Of a stretch of 64,000 bases of DNA, positions 53,761 to 61,197 are shown piece after piece. Source of the stretch: Stieleria varia (GTDB lineage Bacteria > Planctomycetota > Planctomycetia > Pirellulales > Pirellulaceae); the NCBI RefSeq assembly GCF_038443385.1, contig NZ_CP151726.1:4836001-4900000 (forward strand), in the 5' to 3' direction. Under the pieces are notes generated by a model, which searched no databases, was not told where the DNA came from, and was given only the letters and a program-made list of their open reading frames with translations. Numbering within the stretch: position 1 is the first letter of the stretch; each line of letters starts with the position of its first letter. The position numbers were made by a program, and so were the translations under genes.

Positions 53761-54135
53761 ACTCGCACCTCCAACAACGCGATTTCGCAAGTTCAGAATC
53801 GCTGTGGAAAGATAGAGTCCCCGTTCAAACAGCATTTCACAGCCAACACCTGAACAGGTTGCCAGTGTTCATGGCGGCTATTGTCCGAGGTCTGAAAAAA
53901 CGTTTTCCTACCACGTTTCTCCCTTGGTGACGCGTCAGGATCGAAACCAGTGCAGAAAAAATCTCTTGGGCATCGCAGATCTGGATTGGAATAACCACAA
54001 AAATCGTTTCTTCAGGCCGACCAGCGGATACGATGGTGGTTGATTTTCAATCGATTCAGAATTGCGTGGCTCGTTGTTGAGCTTGATTGGCAAGACCTCA
54101 ATGACTCCACAGGTTCCTCTCTCGGAGTGCTTGAG
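53761..54135. other. Leader region of the first S74 gene
   Basis: No gene is visible. The final 100 bases (around GTGGCTCGTTGTTGAGCTTG and the GGAGTGCTTGAG just before the start) resemble the leaders of the two following paralogues, so the promoter was probably duplicated along with the gene. Confidence 0.55.
54124..54135 (+). promoter_or_regulatory. Conserved ribosome-binding leader of S74 gene 1
   Basis: GGAGTGCTTGAG directly precedes ATG 54136. The same leader stands before ATG 55761 (55749-55760), and GGAGTGCTTGCG before GTG 57277 (57265-57276). This shared leader fixes the three starts although longer frames are open upstream. Confidence 0.75.
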
Positions 54136-55503
54136 ATGAAAACGGCCGTTCTTTCACTGTTGCTTCTGTTCAGCATTTTCGCCGTCAAGGCCGATGGTCA
54201 AAGTCTTACGGGTGAGCGTGTCCTGTTAGATTCCAGCTTTCCTTACATTCGATTCACTCGCACAAGCGATCAATCTCACTACATCGACTGTCTGACTGAT
54301 CAATTGTCATTCCTGCTAAATGGTTCCTACAGGTTTCGCGTCTTCGAGACGGCTAAGCCAGATGCATTGGTGGTTGACAGTCAGGGAATCACCGTTGCCG
54401 GAAGCGGTACGGGGACACAAATCATCATCGATCAGGTACCGACATCCCAGCAGTTTGGGGTCACAAGCCTTTCCTCTCAGCAGGGGCTTCACAACGGCGG
54501 AATCGGTTTCAGGGTAGACAGTGCTTCGTATCCCTTTTATGTCTTTGATACAGCTAATAACGAATCACTTTCTGTTCGTGAGGAAGGAGTCGGCATCGGC
54601 ACGTACGACGCGACCGCTCCTTTGCATGTTTATTCAGATGGAAATCCATTTTCAGAAGCCAGCGTTCGCGTGGAGAATAACCTGGGTGGTTCTCCCGTTC
54701 AGCGAGAGATGTTCTCGTTGGTCAACAATGGCGGATCCAAATTCACCTTCACCGATACGAGCAATGGTAACAGATGGCTTTTTGCCACGCAGAACAACGG
54801 TTCCTTTGTTTGTAGTCGCAGTGGCACCAACGGAAACGAGTTTGTAATCACAGCCGATGGACGGGTGACGATGGGGCCTGGACCGGCGATCAACTTCAAC
54901 TTGGCCCCCAACGGAAACCTTCAAATCGCTGGTACGCTCACGCAATCCTCTGACAAGAATCTCAAGACGGCGTTCATGAGCGTTGATCCGTTGACGATAT
55001 TAGATCGCGTCGCATCGATGCCGGTGCAAAGCTGGCAGTTCAAGTTCGATGAACCCGAGTTACGTCACCTCGGCCCCACGGCGCAGGATTTCCATGCCGC
55101 GTTCGGTCTCGGCCAGGATGACAAGACGATCGCGCCGGTCGATGGGATCGGTGTGTCACTCGCTGCGATCCAGGCATTGAAAATCGAATGTGTTGAAAAG
55201 GACAATCGCATTGACGAGCTGGAAGTGGAGTTGTCCTCCTACAAACGAGACATGGATCAACAGAAGGAGCAATTGACGAAACAGGGAATCTTGCTATCCG
55301 AGCAGGACGAGCGTTTGTCCAATCAGAATGCTCAGTTGTCGCAGCAGAGAGAGTCAATTGCCGAGCAAAGAAAAACACTCGTGGAATTGATGTCTCGGTT
55401 GGACAACATCGAGAATGTTAGACGCCATGAGCGGAATGATTCCTCTCGCGTCGCCCCCAGCCAAAAGGAAAGTGCGACAAGTGATGATGCTGTCTCGTTT
55501 TGA
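54136..55503 (+). CDS. Secreted protein with C-terminal peptidase S74 domain, copy 1
   Basis: This 455-residue protein has a signal peptide (MKTAVLSLLLLFSIFAVKAD). A beta-rich N-terminal region (25-160) reads FPYIRFTRTSDQSHYID, LLNGSYRFRVFETAKPDALV and LHNGGIGFRVDSASYPFYVF. A middle segment (165-268) precedes the S74 intramolecular-chaperone domain (about 271-350): SSDKNLKTAFMSVDPLTILD, SWQFKFDEPELRHLGPTAQD and GVSLAAIQALKIE. The Ser-Asp of SSDKNLK is the expected self-cleavage site. A coiled coil rich in Gln/Glu (350-430) ends the chain, the longest of the three copies. Family knowledge: S74 domains trimerise phage tailspikes and some bacterial surface fibres, then cut themselves off. No membrane anchor is visible. 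Confidence 0.82.
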   Translation: MKTAVLSLLLLFSIFAVKADGQSLTGERVLLDSSFPYIRFTRTSDQSHYIDCLTDQLSFLLNGSYRFRVFETAKPDALVVDSQGITVAGSGTGTQIIIDQVPTSQQFGVTSLSSQQGLHNGGIGFRVDSASYPFYVFDTANNESLSVREEGVGIGTYDATAPLHVYSDGNPFSEASVRVENNLGGSPVQREMFSLVNNGGSKFTFTDTSNGNRWLFATQNNGSFVCSRSGTNGNEFVITADGRVTMGPGPAINFNLAPNGNLQIAGTLTQSSDKNLKTAFMSVDPLTILDRVASMPVQSWQFKFDEPELRHLGPTAQDFHAAFGLGQDDKTIAPVDGIGVSLAAIQALKIECVEKDNRIDELEVELSSYKRDMDQQKEQLTKQGILLSEQDERLSNQNAQLSQQRESIAEQRKTLVELMSRLDNIENVRRHERNDSSRVAPSQKESATSDDAVSF

Positions 55504-55760
55504 ACTGGACCTGCATCATGTCGTCATGTGAGCATTTGTTCCATCTGAAGCTCGAGGAAATGCTTGACAGAAGGTGATTTAGCCGCAGTTACTTCAATCG
55601 AAACAAAATCGCATTTCCCCACTGTAATCAATTGCCGTTGGACGTAGGGCGGATACGATGAATGAATGTTTGTCCCTTGAATTAAGTTTGAGTGGTTAGT
55701 TGCGGCGTTTTATTTTGGAAACTCGTCAATTCCACGGTTCCAATTATCGGAGTGCTTGAG

Positions 55761-57011
55761 ATGAAAACGGTTGCCCTTGCCTCACTGCTTCTGCTCAGCG
55801 TTCTAGCCGCCAATGGCAATGGACAGACTATCCAAGCGGAGGTTTTGTACCTGAAAGGCGCTTTGGCACATATAGAATTTGATCGAAATGGATCAAGTCA
55901 ATACATCGTCCCGCTAACTGATCAATTGTCCTTTCTGGTAGGCGGAAACTATAAATTTCGCGTTTTTGAAGATGCCAAAATAGACGGCTTGGTTGTCAAC
56001 AATCAGGGAATCTCCGTTGCCGGAGATGGAACTGGAAGGCAAGTTACGATCAATCAGATCGACACATCGCAGAAGTTTGGGATCACAAGCCTTTCTTCTG
56101 CGCACGGACTAAACGATGGCGGTATTGGCTTCCAGGTCGACAGCTCTCCTTTCCCCTTCTACGTCTTTGACACGGCGAAAAGCGAAACTTTGAGCGTTCG
56201 CCGTGAAGGCGTGGGGGTGGGGACCTACAACGCCAACGCTCCATTGCATGTTTATGCAGACGGATATCCGTTTTCGGAAGCCAGCGTTCGCGTGGAGAAT
56301 AACCTGTCTGGCTCTCCAGTTCAGAGAGAGATGTTTTCGTTGATCAACAACGGTGGCTCAAAGTTCACCTTCACCGACACGAGCAACGGAAACAGATGGC
56401 TCTTTGCCACCCAGGACAATGGGTCCTTTGTTTGTAGTCGAAGTGGCACCAACGGAAACGAGTTTGTGATCACAGCCGATGGACGGGTGACGATGGGGCC
56501 TGGACCCGCGATCAACTTCAACTTGGCCCCCAACGGAAACCTTCAAATCGCTGGTACGCTCACGCAATCCTCTGACAAGAATCTCAAGACGGCGTTCATG
56601 AGCGTTGATCCGTTGACGATATTAGATCGCGTCGCATCGATGCCGGTGCAAAGCTGGCAGTTCAAGTTCGATGAACCCGAGTTACGTCACCTCGGCCCCA
56701 CGGCGCAGGATTTCCACGCCGCGTTCGGTCTGGGGCAAGACGATAAGACGATCGCGCCGGTCGATGGGATCGGTGTGTCACTCGCTGCGATCCAGGCGTT
56801 GAATATAGAAGTCATCGAAAAGGACAAGCAAATTGAGGAACTTCAGACAGATCTCTCCATCTGCAAACGACAACTGGATCGCCAGGCATCCGAACTCCAG
56901 TTGCAATCCAAAGAATTGAATGAGCAGAAAGTGCTGTTGTCCGAACAGATGAAAACGCTGACGTCACTGATGAGTCGCCTGGAAAAGGTCGAAAGTACAA
57001 AACGCCAGTGA
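55761..57011 (+). CDS. Secreted protein with C-terminal peptidase S74 domain, copy 2
   Basis: This 416-residue paralogue of the previous gene has signal peptide MKTVALASLLLLSVLAANGN. Its N-terminal region differs most from copy 1 (ALAHIEFDRNGSSQYIVPLT, NYKFRVFEDAKIDGLV). From about residue 160 identity rises sharply, and the S74 segment SSDKNLKTAFMSVDPLTILD through the end of the domain is identical to copy 1 in protein, with only scattered silent differences in DNA. The coiled coil (about 350-410) is shorter. It starts 258 bases after the copy 1 stop, behind its own GGAGTGCTTGAG leader. Confidence 0.82.
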   Translation: MKTVALASLLLLSVLAANGNGQTIQAEVLYLKGALAHIEFDRNGSSQYIVPLTDQLSFLVGGNYKFRVFEDAKIDGLVVNNQGISVAGDGTGRQVTINQIDTSQKFGITSLSSAHGLNDGGIGFQVDSSPFPFYVFDTAKSETLSVRREGVGVGTYNANAPLHVYADGYPFSEASVRVENNLSGSPVQREMFSLINNGGSKFTFTDTSNGNRWLFATQDNGSFVCSRSGTNGNEFVITADGRVTMGPGPAINFNLAPNGNLQIAGTLTQSSDKNLKTAFMSVDPLTILDRVASMPVQSWQFKFDEPELRHLGPTAQDFHAAFGLGQDDKTIAPVDGIGVSLAAIQALNIEVIEKDKQIEELQTDLSICKRQLDRQASELQLQSKELNEQKVLLSEQMKTLTSLMSRLEKVESTKRQ

Positions 57012-57276
57012 CGACAACGAATCCGATCAAACTCAGTTCCGCGAGTGAAAACCAGGGAGTTTCGCGGTACCCTGCATTACGATGTCCCCCTCGACTCGAT
57101 CCACTGAGAAAATGCAGTCTTTTGAAATTGTGTTTTCCATTGATCGATAGCGAAGATTTGTTGAGAAGATACAGTCAAGTTTTATCGTCAATTTGTTCGA
57201 TTTTGAGTGGTTCGTTGTTGAGCTTACGCTGGGGCTAAGACGGCGACTCCACCGACCCTTCACTGGAGTGCTTGCG

Positions 57277-58470
57277 GTGAAAACGGCAACCCTTTCATTT
57301 CTGCTTCTGTTCTGCGTTCTGGCCGCAAATGGTAGCGGTCAAGTCATCAACGGGGAAAAATTGATTTTGGAGTCAACCTTTCCGTATATACATTTCATTC
57401 GCACAGGCGAAACAACTCACTTCATCGACTCCCTGAGTAATCAATTATCATACTACTTAGATGGTGAGTACAGATTTCGCGTTTATGACAATGCTAAAAT
57501 TGACGCCCTGGTTGTCGACAGCCAGGGGATTTCCGTTGCCGGAAATGGGCTTGGAATGCAGATAGCCATCCACCAGGTCCCCACGGGCCAGGAATTTGGG
57601 ATCACGAGTCTTTCCTCTGCAAACGGGCTGCACAATGGTGGAATCGGCTTTCAAGTCGACAGCGCACTTTTTCCGTTTTTTGTCTTCGACACGGCCAATG
57701 AAGAAGCGTTGAGCGTCGGTGGTGAGGGCGTGGGTGTGGGGACATACAATGCAAACGCTCCCCTGCATGTCTATACAAATGGGTTCCCGTTTTCAGAAGC
57801 CAGAGTTCGCGTGGAGAACGACCTGGGGGGCCCTCCGGTTCAGCGAGAGATGTTCTCGTTGGTCAACAATGGCGGTTCGAAATTCACCTTCACCGACACA
57901 AACAGTGGTTATCGATGGCTCTTTGCCACGCAGAACAACGGTTCCTTTGTTTGTAGTCGCAGTGGCACCAACGGAAACGAGTTTGTAATCACAGCCGATG
58001 GACGGGTGACGATGGGGCCTGGACCGGCGATCAACTTCAATTTGGCCCCCAACGGAAACCTTCAAATCGCTGGTACGCTCACGCAATCCTCTGACAAGAA
58101 TCTCAAGACGGCGTTCGCAAGCGTCGATCCGATGGAGGTCCTGGATCAAGTGGCATCAATGCCGATACAGAGCTGGCAGTTCAAGTTCGATGAACCCGAG
58201 TTACGTCACCTCGGCCCCACGGCGCAGGATTTCCACGCCGCGTTCGGTCTGGGGCAAGACGATAAGACGATCGCGCCGGTCGATGGGATCGGTGTGTCAC
58301 TCGCTGCGATCCAGGCGTTGAACATCGAAGGCATCGAAAAGGACAAACGGATCAACGAACTCAAGACCGATCTGGCCATGTGCAAGCGACAATTGGCACA
58401 GCAGCAAGATCAGTTGAAGAAGTTGCTGTCTCGGCTGGATAACATCGAGAACATGCAACGCAAGAAATAG
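57277..58470 (+). CDS. Secreted protein with C-terminal peptidase S74 domain, copy 3
   Basis: This 397-residue third paralogue starts at GTG 57277, aligned with the ATG of the other two. The signal peptide is VKTATLSFLLLFCVLAANGS, then FPYIHFIRTGETTHFIDSLS, closer to copy 1 than copy 2. Its S74 domain differs at one patch (TAFASVDPMEVLDQVASMPI), then is identical onward. Coiled coil is the shortest (about 345-395). The stop is followed after 13 bases by the next gene, so the two are probably one transcript. Confidence 0.82.
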   Translation: MKTATLSFLLLFCVLAANGSGQVINGEKLILESTFPYIHFIRTGETTHFIDSLSNQLSYYLDGEYRFRVYDNAKIDALVVDSQGISVAGNGLGMQIAIHQVPTGQEFGITSLSSANGLHNGGIGFQVDSALFPFFVFDTANEEALSVGGEGVGVGTYNANAPLHVYTNGFPFSEARVRVENDLGGPPVQREMFSLVNNGGSKFTFTDTNSGYRWLFATQNNGSFVCSRSGTNGNEFVITADGRVTMGPGPAINFNLAPNGNLQIAGTLTQSSDKNLKTAFASVDPMEVLDQVASMPIQSWQFKFDEPELRHLGPTAQDFHAAFGLGQDDKTIAPVDGIGVSLAAIQALNIEGIEKDKRINELKTDLAMCKRQLAQQQDQLKKLLSRLDNIENMQRKK

Positions 58471-58483
58471 AGGGAAGCTTGAT

Positions 58484-59263
58484 ATGATGAACGTTCAATT
58501 GATGAGCACCGCCGTTTTGGCGTTGCTTCTGTTCGGAGCAGTTCCTCCGATTGCAGCGCAAGATCCGGATCAGCGGCGTGAGGTGCCTAATTCTACTGAG
58601 GAAACGCCGATCAGAGCGGCGGAACCGCGTGAGTTTCAAATGTCGGGGCAATCAGGAACACGCGAGTCTTTCGGGCATTTGGCTGAATTTCCCGGGATGC
58701 TTGTCCACAACGACGTCTTTTCGCTGCTGCAATACAAACCTATTCGCAACGCAATTGAAGTCACAGACGAGCAGGCAACCGAGTTGGCCAAAGCTCAGAT
58801 AGAACAAATCAAACTTCGACAGCAGACCTTGCGTGATCTCCCTCGTCCGGTCGGGCCACTGCAAGGGGACGCGGAGAGTGCAAAACGCCGCGCGGACGCT
58901 TTCGCGGAACTCGATCGCAAAACGCAGGATTTGTACCGTCAGATACTATTGCCGAAACAGGTCGAGCGTCTGACGGAAATTGCCTTTGAACTGCGAATCC
59001 AATCGATGGGTATCGTCGCGTTTCTCAAAGATCCGCAAATGGTCGCGGAACTTGAGATCTCGGACGAACAGCAAGCCCGACTGGATCGGCAAGCCATTGA
59101 GTCATCGCAAGATCTTGACGCGAAGGTCGGCGAGTTGAAACGTCAAGTTCGCCGGGACATCATGGCGGTGCTGGATGACAACCAGCGAGCCCAATTGAAA
59201 AGCATGCTCGGTCAGGAATTCGACTGGAGTCGTGCCAGCGCAGCCGCTCCCGAAGGCGAATGA
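58484..59263 (+). CDS. Secreted helical protein of unknown function
   Basis: This 259-residue protein has a signal peptide (MMNVQLMSTAVLALLLFGAV, cleavage near PIAAQ). A disordered Glu/Arg/Pro-rich stretch runs to about 60, followed by two long helical halves with LLQYKPIRNAIEVTDEQATE, LAKAQIEQIKLRQQTL and FLKDPQMVAELEISDEQQAR. The repeated motif V/L-E-h-T/S-D-E-Q-x-x-x-L is common in planctomycete secreted proteins, where it resembles CpxP/Spy-like helical hairpins. It begins with GGGAAG nine bases upstream, 13 bases after the S74 copy 3 stop. A chaperone or scaffold partner for the S74 proteins is inferred from linkage only. Confidence 0.7.
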   Translation: MMNVQLMSTAVLALLLFGAVPPIAAQDPDQRREVPNSTEETPIRAAEPREFQMSGQSGTRESFGHLAEFPGMLVHNDVFSLLQYKPIRNAIEVTDEQATELAKAQIEQIKLRQQTLRDLPRPVGPLQGDAESAKRRADAFAELDRKTQDLYRQILLPKQVERLTEIAFELRIQSMGIVAFLKDPQMVAELEISDEQQARLDRQAIESSQDLDAKVGELKRQVRRDIMAVLDDNQRAQLKSMLGQEFDWSRASAAAPEGE

Positions 59264-59295
59264 AATGACGACGGACTTTCGTCCTTTTTTTACTA

Positions 59296-59622
59296 CGGAG
59301 AGCTTCGCTGGGGTCAGGCCTTGCATTGGGTTTTCGACGGTGACAGATGTTACCGGCCTTTTTCATGTCGCATTTTTGGACACTTCTCGCTGATCGCCGC
59401 CACTGGTTCCCAGGCTCCTGCCTGGGAACCCAATGATTGGCAGGCTCCTGCATGCCGATCTGCTGACAATTTCCAGACCACGCTGATTTCCGCGAGGCAG
59501 AGCCTCCGTGGCAGTGCGTTCCCAGGCGTGAGACCGGGAACGAGCGTTCTGCGGGGTGGCGATCAGCGAGAAGTGTCCATTTTTGGCAGAATTGAGACTG
59601 GGTTGATTTTTTATTCTCTTGA
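59296..59622. repeat. 327-bp tandem block, copy 1
   Basis: It begins CGGAGAGCTTCGCTGGGGTC and ends ATTTTTTATTCTCTTGA. The same block recurs at 59691-60017 with no difference found by eye. Between them, 59623-59690 repeats only the first 68 bases. The block contains the MITE at 59378-59578. Confidence 0.9.
59378..59578. mobile_element. 201-bp MITE, copy 1
   Basis: The terminal inverted repeats are 21 bp and perfect: GGACACTTCTCGCTGATCGC plus C on the left and its complement at 59558-59578. ATTTTT flanks both sides (59372-59377 and 59579-59584), consistent with a target-site duplication. The interior has TTCCCAGGCTCCTGCCTGGG and GTTCCCAGGCGTGAGACCGG stem sequences but no gene. The homologous sequence at 53177-53184 has the target uninterrupted. 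Confidence 0.8.
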
Positions 59623-59690
59623 CGGAGAGCTTCGCTGGGGTCAGGCCTTGCATTGGGTTTTCGACGGTGACAGATGTTACCGGCCTTTTT
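59623..59690. repeat. Partial 68-base unit of the tandem block
   Basis: This repeats the first 68 bases of the block (CGGAGAGCTTCGCTGGGGTC to TACCGGCCTTTTT) and stops exactly where the next full copy begins, giving a one, one-fifth, one arrangement. Confidence 0.85.
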
Positions 59691-60017
59691 CGGAGAGCTT
59701 CGCTGGGGTCAGGCCTTGCATTGGGTTTTCGACGGTGACAGATGTTACCGGCCTTTTTCATGTCGCATTTTTGGACACTTCTCGCTGATCGCCGCCACTG
59801 GTTCCCAGGCTCCTGCCTGGGAACCCAATGATTGGCAGGCTCCTGCATGCCGATCTGCTGACAATTTCCAGACCACGCTGATTTCCGCGAGGCAGAGCCT
59901 CCGTGGCAGTGCGTTCCCAGGCGTGAGACCGGGAACGAGCGTTCTGCGGGGTGGCGATCAGCGAGAAGTGTCCATTTTTGGCAGAATTGAGACTGGGTTG
60001 ATTTTTTATTCTCTTGA
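59691..60017. repeat. 327-bp tandem block, copy 2
   Basis: Second copy of the block at an offset of 395 bases from the first, containing the second MITE. After it the sequence continues into GGCGTGCGTAGCCGAATTGT, homologous to the area after the empty site at 53221. Confidence 0.9.
59773..59973. mobile_element. 201-bp MITE, copy 2
   Basis: Same element as at 59378-59578, carried along by the block duplication. Its flanks are the same ATTTTT repeats, so this is not an independent insertion. Confidence 0.8.
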
Positions 60018-60138
60018 GGCGTGCGTAGCCGAATTGTTGCGAAAATTGGAGAGACCTCTCGACGCTTCTTCGTCTCCCGATTCTCTCAGGATGGCCTTGG
60101 CCGAATTGAGATCGGATGGTTTCATTGACCAGAAGTGA
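60018..60138 (+). pseudogene. Fragment related to the helix-turn-helix frame at 53228
   Basis: The frame reads ACVAELLRKLERPLDASSSP, then DSLRMALAEL, matching residues 1-30 of the frame at 53228-53458, then departs before the helix-turn-helix and stops at 60138. It is the truncated end of the same element. Confidence 0.5.
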
Positions 60139-60241
60139 CTCATTGTTCACAGTCTACGTAAGATGGATTCTTTGCTTCCGCCGGGCTTGCCCCGGTTCGG
60201 AGCAACAACTGGCAGCTACCCGGTAACACAATCGCATTCAT

Positions 60242-60290
60242 TTCCCCACCGCCCGCGAATCGCCAAAGGCGATTCGCGGGCGGTGGGGAA
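60242..60290. repeat. Perfect 23-bp hairpin
   Basis: TTCCCCACCGCCCGCGAATC plus GCC is followed by loop AAA and its exact complement. GTTTTG follows. The stem is unusually long and perfect, so it could be a recent palindrome rather than an intrinsic terminator. Confidence 0.8.
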
Positions 60291-60504
60291 GTTTTGTTGG
60301 CCTGGGCGAGTAGCCGTCAGTTGTTTCCTCCGCCGAGACAAGCTCGACGGAAGGAGCTTCGAATCAGAGAAAGTAGGATCGGATCATGAGTGGAAGTTAG
60401 AAATGGGAGGAGTGAAGTTGGTAGTTGGCTTTTCGTGCTCGAAGTCGCTTGGGATGGATGCGTGTTGGGTGAAGCAACGTTTCAGCGCTCAGCCCCCTCA
60501 TCCC

Positions 60505-60543
60505 CCGCCTTCTCCCCCAGAAAAGCTGGGGGAGAAGGCGGGC
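60505..60543. repeat. 17-bp perfect hairpin CCCGCCTTCTCCCCCAG
   Basis: CCCGCCTTCTCCCCCAG and CTGGGGGAGAAGGCGGG flank a five-base AAAAG loop. This CCTTCTCCCCC type of palindrome is a commonly dispersed bacterial repeat. Confidence 0.75.
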
Positions 60544-60937
60544 GGCGAGATACTGGCTGCGAGGGCGGGCGAAAGTGTACCGAATTAGCGGTGTACGACG
60601 CCTTTCCTATTCCAACCACAAATCGGCCCAGAACGCGCGGGATTTGCGATCCAAGCGAGGCCGGTAACAGCTAACGCCAAAACGGCTCATTCGGCGAAAC
60701 CGTGTTCCAAGACTGGATGATGAGCTAGAGAGTTGGGACGAACCGAGCGAGCGTTTGGTTGATCGTTGCGATCACGCATGGGACAATCCTGATCGGCAAT
60801 CGTCGCACAATGACCGCTGTCGCAGGATTGCACTTAAAATGCTGAGCGAATCATTTTTGATCGATGTGTCAAATGCACCCGACAACACAATGTTCCGCGA
60901 CCGGATCAACCGCCTACTGGCGCTGGCGGTCTTACAC

Positions 60938-61046
60938 TTAGCCCGGGTTATGAAAAGCAATCTGCATTTCCCCACGATGTGACAACTCATTGTCAAGAAT
61001 CAGTTTGCGCTAAATTCAATCATCCGCATGAATAATCCGGGTTAGG
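60938..61046. repeat. Decayed R2-type element
   Basis: TTAGCCCGGGTTATGAA on the left and ATGAATAATCCGGGTTAG on the right are imperfect inverted repeats, matching the ends of the R2 element at 18490-18668 with several changes. The interior shows no further match. Confidence 0.5.
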
Positions 61047-61197
61047 CCGCCACAAGGCCATCGCCTTAAGTGAAGTCGTGAGTGGACACAGTAGAGCAAC
61101 TCTGGTTCGCTTTTCACGTCGCATTCACGTAGGCGAGCCTCTTCGAGCCTCCACGAGGCTCGAAGTTTCGCGTCTTGGAGAGACGTGGCTACGTGGC

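Larger units (their letters stand above)
59264..61197. other. Nearly 2 kb non-coding region of repeats and hairpins
   Basis: No supported gene. It holds a 327-bp block at 59296-59622, a 68-base partial unit, an exact second block at 59691-60017, a transposase-like remnant (60018-60120), two perfect hairpins (60242-60290 and 60505-60543), a decayed R4 relative near 60668-60735 and a decayed R2 relative at 60938-61046. Reading frames across the blocks are identical in both copies, as expected of duplicated non-coding DNA. Confidence 0.65.

Noticed and set aside
54136-58470. Prophage tail-fibre cassette as explanation of the S74 genes
   Set aside because: All three have Sec signal peptides and no phage structural, integrase or lysis genes are nearby, so a phage origin is not supported within the window, although it is not excluded as an ancestry.
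59321-60150. Four overlapping frames of 130-160 residues, two per strand, across the tandem blocks
   Set aside because: They arise from the duplicated block and its inverted repeats. They have no signal, domain or plausible start, and the homologous segment at 53 kb breaks them.
60755-60996. Overlapping small frames on both strands (75 and 74 residues)
   Set aside because: No ribosome site, no recognisable domain, and the end overlaps a decayed R2 repeat.
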